64,000 nt of DNA from the NCBI RefSeq assembly GCF_006715085.1, contig NZ_VFMM01000003.1, positions 124,001 to 188,000 on the forward strand, in the 5' to 3' direction. Positions 42,729 through 51,165 of this stretch are shown piece by piece. How positions within the stretch are numbered: the first letter of the stretch is position 1; every line of letters begins with the position of its first letter. This DNA is from Kribbella jejuensis. Its GTDB lineage: Bacteria; Actinomycetota; Actinomycetes; Propionibacteriales; Kribbellaceae. A program made the translations under genes and the position numbers. The notes under the pieces were generated by a model. That model saw only the letters and a list, made by a program, of their open reading frames with translations. It ran no database searches and was not told the DNA's origin.

Positions 42729-43745
42729 ATGAGCCAGCAGATCGACACCGTCGACAGTCTTCGTCAGCACCTGCAATGGGCGATCGAGCTCGAGCACTCG
42801 ACGCTCCCGCCGTACCTGTGTGCGCTGTACTCGCTCGACCCGGCGCGGAACCCGGACGCCGTTGACGTGGTGAGCAGCGTGTTCGTCGAGGAGATGATCC
42901 ATCTCTCGCTGGCCTGCAACCTGCTCAACGCCGTCGGGGGCGAACCGCGGCTGGACACGCCCGACAACCTGCCGGGGTATCCGCGGCGGCTGCCGCACGG
43001 CGAGGTGGAACTGTCGCTGCTGCCGTTCGGGCCGGCGGCGCTGGAGATGTTCTTGCGGCTGGAGAAGCCCGAGGCTCCCGGCGCGCCGGGGGAGAGCGAC
43101 CACTACGAGACGATCGGCCAGTTCTACGACGCGATCGAGGACGGCTTGCGGTACCTCTGCGAGACACTCGGCGAGGACAAGGTGTTCTCCGGCGATCCCG
43201 CGCGGCAGGTGACGGCCGGCCCGTTCCAGCACACCGACGGCGAGGTGCACCCGGTCACCGGGCTGGACTCGGCACTGGCCGCGCTCGAGGAGATCGTCGA
43301 GCAGGGCGAGGGGACGGCGCGGGCCGAGGTCTGGGACGGCGACCACGACATCTTCCACCCGGACCGCGACGAGGTGGCGCACTACTACCGCTTCAAGGAG
43401 CTCGAGCTCGGCCGCCGCTACCAGCGCGGCGACACTCCACAGTCCGGCCCGACCGGCGAGCCGGTGACGGTCGACCTGGCGGGCGTCACGCCGATGCAGC
43501 CGAACCCGCGGCGCTCGGACGATCCGCAGATCCGGGCCGCCCAGGAAGAGTTCGACAACACCTACTGCACCCTGCTGTACCTCCTCGAGCAAGCCTTCAC
43601 CGGCCAACCCGCGATGATCCGGGACGCCACCCGTGCCATGTTCGGGCTGAAAGCCGAGGCACTGAAACTGATGCGGCTGAGCGAGGACGAACAGAGCACC
43701 GCGGGCCCGACCTTCCGGTACGTTGCGCCCGCGGACCGCCGATGA
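42729..43745 (+). CDS. Ferritin-like protein, VioB/iminophenyl-pyruvate dimer synthase domain family
   Basis: A 338-residue protein with the ferritin-like domain LQWAIELEHSTLPPYLCALYSL and VSSVFVEEMIHLSLACNLLNAVGGEP, where the E-x-x-H and Glu residues could bind a diiron or heme-like centre. The C-terminal part (about 250-335) is helical. Related domains occur in violacein- and indolocarbazole-type pathways, but many actinobacterial members are isolated and of unknown function. There is no pathway partner here, only ABC exporters on both sides. The ECF41-type promoter makes it a candidate SigJ target. Confidence 0.8.
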   Translation: MSQQIDTVDSLRQHLQWAIELEHSTLPPYLCALYSLDPARNPDAVDVVSSVFVEEMIHLSLACNLLNAVGGEPRLDTPDNLPGYPRRLPHGEVELSLLPFGPAALEMFLRLEKPEAPGAPGESDHYETIGQFYDAIEDGLRYLCETLGEDKVFSGDPARQVTAGPFQHTDGEVHPVTGLDSALAALEEIVEQGEGTARAEVWDGDHDIFHPDRDEVAHYYRFKELELGRRYQRGDTPQSGPTGEPVTVDLAGVTPMQPNPRRSDDPQIRAAQEEFDNTYCTLLYLLEQAFTGQPAMIRDATRAMFGLKAEALKLMRLSEDEQSTAGPTFRYVAPADRR

Positions 43746-43749
43746 AAGT

Positions 43750-43825
43750 GAGACCGAACTGAGAAGTGACTGAGAGGTTGGCTGCAATCTGTTGCTGCTA
43801 GTTCGCCAATAGTTAACGTTCGGTC
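43750..43825. repeat. Inverted repeat bracketing the leader of the ABC-2 operon
   Basis: AGACCGAAC (43750-43758) and GTTCGGTCT (43817-43825) are perfect 9-bp complements, extended on both sides by GTGA and TCAC with one bulge. The 58-nt interval has no coding sign. It could be a long-range hairpin, a bipartite operator or a tiny MITE-like remnant. Confidence 0.4.
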
Positions 43826-43862
43826 TTCACGTGGCGGTACATCTCTTCCTAATGTATCCACC

Positions 43863-44828
43863 ATGGACATTCCGCCCGCTGTCCGTGCCCGCGCGGTCAC
43901 GAAGTGCTTCGGTGAGGTCGTGGCGCTCGACGGCGTCGACCTCGACGTCGCGCCAGGTCAGCTCCACGGCCTGGTGGGACCGAACGGAGCCGGCAAGACC
44001 ACGCTGCTCGGTCTGTTGCTCGGACTCGCCGTCGCCGACACGGGCACGCTGGAGATCCTTGGTACGCCGGTCGGCCGCGCTCTCGCCGTACCCGAAGGGG
44101 TTGCCGGCTTCGTCGACGGCCCCGGGTTGTACCCGTCGATGACCGCTCGGCAGAACTTGTCCGCGCTGGCCGCCCTGCGCGGCGACGGCACGATGAAGAT
44201 CGACGAGGCGATCGACCAGGTCGGCCTGACCGATGTCGCCGACGATCGCGTCCGCGGCTTCTCGCTCGGGATGCGCCAGCGCCTCGGCCTGGCCGCCGCA
44301 CTGCTCACGAAGCCCCGGCTGCTGATCCTGGACGAGCCGTCGAACGGTCTTGACCCGGCCGGCAAGAAGCACGTGTACGGCGTACTCACCAAGCTGGCCG
44401 CCGACGGTACGGCGGTGATCCTGTCCAGTCATCGGATGGACGACGTCGAGGCGCTCTGCTCCGAGGTGACGATCCTGGCCACCGGGCGGGTCGCGTTCAC
44501 CGGCCCGATCAGCAAGCTGGCGTCGGAGGACACCGACCTCGACTACCGCGTCCGCACCTCGGACCCGGTGGCCGGCCGGCGGGCCGCTCTCGCGACGCCC
44601 GGCATCCGCCTGCACGAGACCGGCCTCGCCGACAACGCCCGAAACGCCGACGACGCCCGCGACACCGGCGACGTGGAGCTGCTGGTCGTGTCGGCGACGG
44701 TGCCGGCGCTGGACGAGTTCGTGAAGCGGCTGGTTCGGGAAGGCGTGGCCGTCCGGGAGCTCGCGCCGGTCGTGTCGCCACTCGAAGCTGCCTTCCTCGC
44801 CCTCACCGAGCAGCAGGAGACCAACTGA
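43863..44828 (+). CDS. ABC transporter ATP-binding protein (ABC-2 type exporter)
   Basis: A 321-residue ATPase of the DrrA/CcmA type: Walker A GPNGAGKTT, signature FSLGMRQRL, Walker B LLILDEPSNGLD and H-loop LSSHRMDDVE. The C-terminal 100 residues form the usual accessory domain with an Asn/Asp-rich insertion (ADNARNADDARDTGD). It shares one base with the permease gene (TGATG), so the two work together to export a drug, lipid or peptide. Substrate unknown. Confidence 0.92.
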   Translation: MDIPPAVRARAVTKCFGEVVALDGVDLDVAPGQLHGLVGPNGAGKTTLLGLLLGLAVADTGTLEILGTPVGRALAVPEGVAGFVDGPGLYPSMTARQNLSALAALRGDGTMKIDEAIDQVGLTDVADDRVRGFSLGMRQRLGLAAALLTKPRLLILDEPSNGLDPAGKKHVYGVLTKLAADGTAVILSSHRMDDVEALCSEVTILATGRVAFTGPISKLASEDTDLDYRVRTSDPVAGRRAALATPGIRLHETGLADNARNADDARDTGDVELLVVSATVPALDEFVKRLVREGVAVRELAPVVSPLEAAFLALTEQQETN

Positions 44829-46174
44829 TGACAGCCACGCTGGCTGCCCCCGACACCCCTGTCGTCCGGCCTGTCCCGATCACGCGCGGGTACCGCTTCG
44901 AGCTCGTGAAGCTGCTGTCGCAGTGGCGCGTCCGGGTCCTGATCGTGGCGTGCTGGCTTGCCCCGGCCGTGTTCGTGACGGTCGTGAGCCAGCAGGCCTC
45001 GCTCCCGGTCGACACGTTGTTCGGCCGGATGATGCACGCGACCGGCTGGGCCGGACCTCTGGTCCTGCTGGGCTTCTCGGGCTCGTGGGCGTTGCCGTTG
45101 CTCACCTCGCTGGTCGCCGGTGACGTGTTCGCGGCCGAGGATCGGCTCGGCACCTGGCGGCACCTGCTCGTCGCGGTCCGCTCGCCCCGGCGGATCTTCG
45201 TCTCGAAGGCGCTGTCCAGCCTGTCCGTGATCGTCGTACTCGTGATCGGCCTGGTCGTGTCGAGTACGGTCAGCGGTTTGCTTGTCGTGGGCAACCGTCA
45301 GCTGATCGGGCTCGACGGCCACCTGCTCTCGCCGGGTGACGCGGCCGGCCGGGTGCTGCTCGCGTGGTTGTGCGCGCTCGCGCCGACGCTGGCGCTGGCC
45401 GCGATCGGTCTGCTCGGATCCGTCGCGATGGGCCGGTCGCCGATGGGCCTGCTGCTTCCGGCAGTCGTCGCGCTCGCGATGCAGATCGTGCAACAGCTTC
45501 CGGTGCCCGTCGCCGTACGGCTGGCACTGCCGGGCTACGCGTTCATCAGCTGGAACGGCTTGTTCACCGACCCCGCACAACGGGGGCCCTTGCTGATCGG
45601 CGTCATCGTCAGCCTGGTGTGGGCGGTCGTTGCGACCGGCCTCGCGTACCTGCTGTTCGTACGCCGTGACTTCACCAACCCCACGCACGACGGCTCCGGC
45701 CGCCGGGCGTTGACGGCCGGCCTGGTGCCGCTCGTCGTGCTGCTCGGTGTCAGCGTCGCCGCGCTCGCACCCGTCACCGGCTTCGGTTCGGGGATCGAAC
45801 AGGACAAGGTGCAACGGTCGGTCGCGATCGAGTTCGCACACCTCTACCGCCTGCAGACCAAGCAGCTGAACCGGGCCGATGTCACCGAGGCTCAGCTGCA
45901 GACCGCTGCCGAGTGCACGAAGGGCGGCGACCAGGTCGCCGCGCGCGGGCCCGGCAACGACTGGCGGTGCGTGATCAGCTGGCATCTGCCGGGCGTCGAC
46001 GTAGCCGGCTCGGCGATCTACCAGCTCGACATCAACCCACTCGGTCGGTACGTGGCCGACGGGGACGGACCGAAAGAAGTGAACGGCTTCTTCCTGGTCC
46101 GCACCCCGTCCGGGGACGAACCGAACCCACTGTGGCAGTTCGACGGCAATATCGAACTGCTACCCGTCAAGTAG
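44828..46174 (+). CDS. ABC-2 type permease with extracellular C-terminal domain
   Basis: A 448-residue membrane protein: about six TM segments between residues 35 and 320, the last near 300-322, then an outside domain of about 125 residues (YRLQTKQLNRADVTEAQLQTAAECTKGG) with two cysteines. The C-terminal soluble domain is not typical of ABC-2 permeases and may receive or bind the exported substrate. It is encoded in an operon with the preceding ATPase; the next gene starts 24 bp downstream and may be co-transcribed. Confidence 0.85.
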   Translation: MTATLAAPDTPVVRPVPITRGYRFELVKLLSQWRVRVLIVACWLAPAVFVTVVSQQASLPVDTLFGRMMHATGWAGPLVLLGFSGSWALPLLTSLVAGDVFAAEDRLGTWRHLLVAVRSPRRIFVSKALSSLSVIVVLVIGLVVSSTVSGLLVVGNRQLIGLDGHLLSPGDAAGRVLLAWLCALAPTLALAAIGLLGSVAMGRSPMGLLLPAVVALAMQIVQQLPVPVAVRLALPGYAFISWNGLFTDPAQRGPLLIGVIVSLVWAVVATGLAYLLFVRRDFTNPTHDGSGRRALTAGLVPLVVLLGVSVAALAPVTGFGSGIEQDKVQRSVAIEFAHLYRLQTKQLNRADVTEAQLQTAAECTKGGDQVAARGPGNDWRCVISWHLPGVDVAGSAIYQLDINPLGRYVADGDGPKEVNGFFLVRTPSGDEPNPLWQFDGNIELLPVK

Positions 46175-46198
46175 TGCCAACCCGAAGGGATCAACCCC

Positions 46199-48937
46199 AT
46201 GCAGGTAACACGCCGCCGCAGGCGTGACGAGACGGGCCCGTCCAGCCCCCTCCGGCGCAGGGTACCACTGGTCACGGCGGGTGCCACGGCGGTCGCCGTG
46301 ACGCTGGCCGGCACCGCGGTCGCCTCGACGACCGGCTTCGGCAAGGACCACGTCGGGCAGGTCACCGACAAGGGCCAGGTCATCTCGTCCGACCAGTACA
46401 TCAAGCCGATCGGCGACCGTCTCGTCCTCCAGAAGGGCAAGATCATGTCGTCGACCGTCAGCCCCGACGGCAGCCACCTGGCCGCCTCGGTGACCGACGG
46501 CGGGATGGCGCTGGCCATCGTCGACCTGAAGAACTGGAAGGTCCAGCAGTACATCGGCAACAACGCCGCCGCGGATCTCAAGATCCCCGGCAACGACGTC
46601 GGCCAGGAAGGCCCGACGTACTCGCCGGACGGCAAGCAGGTCTGGCTGGGACAGACCGACGGCTACCGGAAGTTCACCGTGAACGCCGACGGTTCGTTGG
46701 CGAACCCGACGTTCGTCTCGATCCCGGCCGACGGTGCGAAGCACTCGCTCGCCGCCGAGGCCGTGTTCTCCGCGGACAGCTCGACCGTGTACTCCGCGGT
46801 CAACGGCCAGAACCGCGTGGTCGCGATCGACACCGCGACCGGCACGATCAAGCAGAGCTGGGCGACCGGCAACGCGCCGCGCGACCTGGTCATGGTCGAC
46901 GGCAAGCTGTACGTGAGCAACGAGGGTGGCCGGACCGCGCAGGCCGGCGACACGACGCTCAACTCGTACGGCACCAACGTCGTGGCCAACCAGGACTCGA
47001 TCACCACGACCGGTACGGTCAGCGTGATCGACCCGGCGAACCCGTCGGCCGCCGTCGCGAGCATCCCGGTCGGTCTGCACCCGACCGCGCTGTACGCGAA
47101 GAACGGCGCGGTGTTCGTCACCAACGTGGCCAGCAACACGGTCTCGGTGATCGACACCAAGCGCGGCAAGGTCACCCAGACGATCGCGACCCAGCCGTGG
47201 CCGGCGGCCTCGGTCGGGTACGAGCCGGACGGCGCCACGCTGACCGACGACGGTCACCTGCTGGTCTCGCTCGGCCGGGCGAACGCGATCGCGGTCTACA
47301 AGTACAAGAACCCGCTCGAGCCGGTCAGCTACGTGGGTCTGCTGCCGACCGACTACTTCCCGGCTGAACTCGCGCAGGTCGGCAAGGACATCGTGGTCTC
47401 GAACACCCGCGGTATCGACGCCCTTCGCGACACGACAGCCGCCGGCCACGGGACCCACGACACCACGTCGAGCCTGACCAAGTTCCAGCTCCCGGACGAC
47501 CAGGCGATCAAGAAGTACACCAAGACCGTCTTCGACCAGAACGGCTGGACGAACGGTTCGGCGCAGGTCGCCACGGACAAGGGCCACCGCAAGCCGGTGC
47601 CGGTCCCCGCGAAGCTCGGCGACCCGTCGACGATCAAGCACGTGTTCCTGCTGGTCAAGGAGAACCGCACCTACGACCAGGTGTACGGCGACATCCCGGA
47701 GGGCAACGGCGACCCGGCGCTGACGCAGTACGGCGAGAACGTGACGCCGAACCAGCACGCGCTGGCCAAGCAGTTCGGGCTGTACGACAACACCTACGAC
47801 GTCGGCACGAACTCCGCCGAGGGTCACAACTGGCTGATGCAGGCCGACAACCCGGAGTACACCGAGTCCTCGGCCGGTGAGTACCTGCGCAGCTACGACA
47901 CCGAGGACGACGCGCTCGGCCACCAGAAGAGCGGCTTCCTCTGGACCGGCGCGCAGGCGGCCGGCAAGTCCGTCAAGGACTACGGCGAGTTCCTGTCGAT
48001 CGAGAAGAAGCCGACCGGTGCGAGCTGGCAGAACCTGTACTGCGACACCAAGCAGATGCAGGCCGGTGCCGACACGAAGTACCCGATCCAGGTCGGCTCG
48101 GCGATCCCGTCGCTGAACAAGGTCGCGGTGCAGGGCTTCCCGCAGTTCGACACCTCGGTGCCGGACATCTACAAGGAACAGGTCTGGGAGAAGGACTTCA
48201 AGAAGAACGGTCCGGCGAACCTGAACATGTTCTGGTACTCCAACGACCACACCGGCGGGACCGCGAACGGCCCGGCGCAGGTGGCCGACAACGACCTGGC
48301 CGTCGGCCGGACCGTTGACGCGATCACGCACAGCAAGTACTGGAAGGACTCGGCGATCTTCATCGTCGAGGACGACTCGCAGGCCGGGCTGGACCACGTC
48401 GACGGCCACCGGGCGCCGATCCAGATCATCAGCCCGTACGCGCAGCACGGTGTGGTGGACAGCCACTACTACACGCAGATCACGATGATCCGCACGATCG
48501 AGCAGATCCTCGGGATCTCCCCGATGAACCAGAAGGACACCGCGGCCACCCCGATGTTCGGCGCGTTCACTCCCAAGCCGAACTTCACCCCGTTCACCGC
48601 GCTGCCGAACCGCACCTCGCTGACCGGTGGCGTGAACCCGCTGCCGAGCTGCGGCGCCGACGTTCCGGCGGCGCAGAACCCGAACGTGGCGCCGGCACCC
48701 ACGGCGTCCGTTCCGGCGAACATGACCGCGATGGCGGCGCAGTGGTCGGCGTGGAAGGACCAGCAGCGCACCACCGGCCCGAACGCCAAGGCCGACTTCG
48801 CGAACCCGGCCCAGATGAACCACTACAACTGGTACGAGTCGCACAACTGGTCCACGGCGTACCCCGGCGAGAGCCAGATCTTCGCGCCGCAGAACGTCCC
48901 GGGTGCGGTCATCCCGGGCGCCGAGAACGACGGCTGA
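46199..48937 (+). CDS. Secreted YncE-like beta-propeller / phosphoesterase fusion
   Basis: A 912-residue extracytoplasmic protein. The signal sequence is at 1-42 (RRR-rich start, hydrophobic core, AVAS), then a YVTN/YncE-like beta-propeller (about 60-430; repeats such as GTVSVIDPANPSAAVASIPVGLHP), then a phosphoesterase domain (about 480-800) beginning with VFLLVKENRTYDQVYGD, characteristic of AcpA/phospholipase C-like enzymes. VEDDSQAGLDHVDGHR supplies further metal ligands. It likely releases phosphate from organic substrates outside the cell, possibly under phosphate control, though I see no clear Pho box. A strong terminator follows. Confidence 0.88.
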   Translation: MQVTRRRRRDETGPSSPLRRRVPLVTAGATAVAVTLAGTAVASTTGFGKDHVGQVTDKGQVISSDQYIKPIGDRLVLQKGKIMSSTVSPDGSHLAASVTDGGMALAIVDLKNWKVQQYIGNNAAADLKIPGNDVGQEGPTYSPDGKQVWLGQTDGYRKFTVNADGSLANPTFVSIPADGAKHSLAAEAVFSADSSTVYSAVNGQNRVVAIDTATGTIKQSWATGNAPRDLVMVDGKLYVSNEGGRTAQAGDTTLNSYGTNVVANQDSITTTGTVSVIDPANPSAAVASIPVGLHPTALYAKNGAVFVTNVASNTVSVIDTKRGKVTQTIATQPWPAASVGYEPDGATLTDDGHLLVSLGRANAIAVYKYKNPLEPVSYVGLLPTDYFPAELAQVGKDIVVSNTRGIDALRDTTAAGHGTHDTTSSLTKFQLPDDQAIKKYTKTVFDQNGWTNGSAQVATDKGHRKPVPVPAKLGDPSTIKHVFLLVKENRTYDQVYGDIPEGNGDPALTQYGENVTPNQHALAKQFGLYDNTYDVGTNSAEGHNWLMQADNPEYTESSAGEYLRSYDTEDDALGHQKSGFLWTGAQAAGKSVKDYGEFLSIEKKPTGASWQNLYCDTKQMQAGADTKYPIQVGSAIPSLNKVAVQGFPQFDTSVPDIYKEQVWEKDFKKNGPANLNMFWYSNDHTGGTANGPAQVADNDLAVGRTVDAITHSKYWKDSAIFIVEDDSQAGLDHVDGHRAPIQIISPYAQHGVVDSHYYTQITMIRTIEQILGISPMNQKDTAATPMFGAFTPKPNFTPFTALPNRTSLTGGVNPLPSCGADVPAAQNPNVAPAPTASVPANMTAMAAQWSAWKDQQRTTGPNAKADFANPAQMNHYNWYESHNWSTAYPGESQIFAPQNVPGAVIPGAENDG

Positions 48938-48987
48938 CCACCGGCAGGACCGAGCACGAATAAACGCGGATAAATAGCTAGCAGGCG

Positions 48988-49024
48988 GACCGGGGACGGT
49001 GATAACGTCCCCGGTCTGTCTTTT
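48988..49024 (+). terminator. Intrinsic terminator after the phosphoesterase gene
   Basis: GACCGGGGACG (48988-48998) pairs perfectly with CGTCCCCGGTC (49006-49016) around a 7-nt loop and is followed by TGTCTTTT. This is the best classical terminator in the window. Confidence 0.9.
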
Positions 49025-49029
49025 CGGGA

Positions 49030-49082
49030 TCGAATCGAACCGGATGGATCTGCTCCGGGGCGGGACCCAGCTCACGATTCGA
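49030..49082 (+). repeat. 8-bp inverted repeat in the leader of the HelD-like gene
   Basis: TCGAATCG (49030-49037) and CGATTCGA (49075-49082) are perfect complements 37 nt apart, just before the start codon at 49094. The right arm overlaps GAGG, a possible Shine-Dalgarno sequence. It could form an mRNA structure or be a regulatory site. It does not match the rifamycin-associated element as I know it. Confidence 0.45.
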
Positions 49083-49093
49083 GGCTCTGTCCG

Positions 49094-51139
49094 ATGGTCG
49101 AACCTGAGCTAGCGCCTGAGCTAGCAACTGAACGCGCCTATCTCAGCACTGCTCGCACCGCACTCCGTTCCATGTACGCCGAGGTCGTCGACCGCGAGGT
49201 CCAGATCATCGGCGGCGAGGACAACGACGAACGCTTCACCAACGAGGCCAACCAGCGGGCCAAGGAGCTGCGCACGCATGCGCTCCTCGACCTGCCCGAC
49301 GTACCGCTGTTCTTCGGCCGGCTCGACTACGAGCCCGGCACGATCGAGGGACACGACCAGATCTACATCGGCCGCCGCCACGTCCACGACGGGACCGGCG
49401 TACCGCTCGTCATCGACTGGCGCGCACCGGTGTCCGTACCGTTCTACCGCGCCACCCCGACCGATCGGCAGCGCGTGCTGATGCGCCGCCGTTACGGCTT
49501 TTCCGATCACGCAGACCTGACCGGTTTCGAGGACGAGTCGCTGACCGCCGTCGTGGAGACCGATCAGGCGGACGCGTTCCTGCGCGCCGAGATCGAGCGC
49601 CCGCGCACCGGCCCGATGCGCGACATCGTCGCCACCATCCAGCCCGAACAGGACGACCTGGTCCGCGCACCGCTGCACCCGAGCGTCTGCGTCCAGGGCG
49701 CACCCGGGACCGGGAAGACCGCGGTCGGCCTGCACCGCGTCGCGTACCTGCTCTACACCGAACGCGAGCGGCTCGGCCGCGGCGGCGTCGTGATCGTCGG
49801 CCCGAACAAGTCGTTCCTGTCCTACATCCGCAAGGTACTGCCCGCGCTGGGTGAGGTCGACGTCCGCCAGATCACCATCGACGAACTGCTGATGCGACCG
49901 GCCGGGACGACCGACGAACCGGCGGCCGAGGCCCTGAAGGGCGACGCCCGGATGGCCGATGTACTCCGGCGCGCGCTCTGGTCGTACGTCGGTACGCCGA
50001 CCGCCGGAGTCCTGTACAGCAAGGGATCCCGGCGCTATCGGGTGCACGACTACGAGGTCGTCGACATCGTCTCGGACCTGCGCGAGTCGACCCGGTACGC
50101 ACCCGGCCGGAACGCGCTGGCGCAGCGGATCGCGCATGTTGTGCTGGTCCGGATGGAGGAGCGCGCCGAGTCCCCGGACGACCGTGTGCAGAACGCGGTC
50201 GCTCGCTCGAAGCCCGTCAAGGAGGTCCTGGACGCGGTCTGGCCGCGTGTTGTCCCGGAGCAGATCCTGCACCGGCTGTTCTCCGACGCCGACTTCCTCG
50301 CGCAGGCCGCGCCGACTCTGACGGACGAGGAACGTACGGCGCTGCTGTGGACGAAACCGGCCCGCTCGTGGAAGTCGGCGAAATGGTCGTTCGCAGACAC
50401 GGTCCTGCTCGACGAGCTCGAGGACCTGATCGAACGCCGTACCGGTTCGCTCGGCCACCTGGTCCTCGACGAGGCCCAGGACCTGTCGGCGATGCAGCTG
50501 CGCGCGCTCGGCCGGCGCTGCCGGACCGGGTCGGCGACCGTGCTCGGCGACCTCGCGCAGGCGACCACGGCCTGGGCCGCCGGTCCGTGGGACCAGGTGC
50601 TCGGGCATCTCGGCAAGGACGACGGCGTCGTGGCCGAGCTCGACCGCGGGTTCCGGGTGCCCGAGCAGATCATCAACTTCGCCGCGAAGCTGCTGCCCGC
50701 GATCGCGCCGACGCTGCGCACCCCGACCGGCGTCCGCACGGTCGCGAACGCGCTGAGCATCGTGCCCGCCGACGCGGACTCGTACGTGCAGCAGGTGGTC
50801 GCCGAGTGCCGTACGGCGCTGGCCGGCGAAGGCTCGGTGGCACTGATCGCCGCCGACGACCAGGTCGCCGGCCTGCGGGACGCGCTGGTCGCGGACGGTC
50901 TGGAGACCGCACTGCTCGGCGAGACCGAGGACGAGATCGACACGGTCCGCCTGGTCTGTGTGCCGGCCACGTTGGCGAAGGGACTCGAGTTCGATGCAGT
51001 CGTGGTCGCCGAGCCGGCGCACATCGTCGCCGCCGAGGCCCGCGGACTGCATCGCCTGTACGTCGTCCTCACCCGGGCTGTCAGCCGCCTGCAGATCGTC
51101 CATGCCGAGCCGCTGCCGGCCGCGCTGAGTCCGGCGTGA
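49094..51139 (+). CDS. HelD/HelR-like UvrD-family RNA polymerase motor ATPase
   Basis: A 681-residue superfamily 1 protein. Its short N-terminal helical arm (about 5-62) is of the type HelD inserts into RNA polymerase. The IDWRAPVSVPFYRA motif (108-121), Walker A GAPGTGKT (202-209) and Walker B LVLDEAQDLS are clear, with further helicase motifs in the C-terminal half (LDRGFRVPEQI, PATLAKGLEFDAVVV, LYVVLTRA). HelD releases stalled polymerase, and the actinobacterial relative HelR dislodges rifamycin from polymerase and gives resistance. I cannot decide between the two roles from sequence. It is monocistronic after a strong terminator. Confidence 0.85.
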   Translation: MVEPELAPELATERAYLSTARTALRSMYAEVVDREVQIIGGEDNDERFTNEANQRAKELRTHALLDLPDVPLFFGRLDYEPGTIEGHDQIYIGRRHVHDGTGVPLVIDWRAPVSVPFYRATPTDRQRVLMRRRYGFSDHADLTGFEDESLTAVVETDQADAFLRAEIERPRTGPMRDIVATIQPEQDDLVRAPLHPSVCVQGAPGTGKTAVGLHRVAYLLYTERERLGRGGVVIVGPNKSFLSYIRKVLPALGEVDVRQITIDELLMRPAGTTDEPAAEALKGDARMADVLRRALWSYVGTPTAGVLYSKGSRRYRVHDYEVVDIVSDLRESTRYAPGRNALAQRIAHVVLVRMEERAESPDDRVQNAVARSKPVKEVLDAVWPRVVPEQILHRLFSDADFLAQAAPTLTDEERTALLWTKPARSWKSAKWSFADTVLLDELEDLIERRTGSLGHLVLDEAQDLSAMQLRALGRRCRTGSATVLGDLAQATTAWAAGPWDQVLGHLGKDDGVVAELDRGFRVPEQIINFAAKLLPAIAPTLRTPTGVRTVANALSIVPADADSYVQQVVAECRTALAGEGSVALIAADDQVAGLRDALVADGLETALLGETEDEIDTVRLVCVPATLAKGLEFDAVVVAEPAHIVAAEARGLHRLYVVLTRAVSRLQIVHAEPLPAALSPA

Positions 51140-51165
51140 CCTGAGATCGACGTTAAGGTCCAGGG

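Noticed and set aside
46160..49075. 971-residue open frame antisense to the phosphoesterase gene
   Set aside because: It is the third-position shadow of a high-GC gene; composition is Arg/Val/Asp-rich with no domain, and the plus-strand gene has a clear signal peptide and motifs.
49030..49082. tRNA or rifamycin-associated element before the HelD-like gene
   Set aside because: No cloverleaf can be drawn, and the sequence does not match the known rifamycin element; it is reported only as an inverted repeat.
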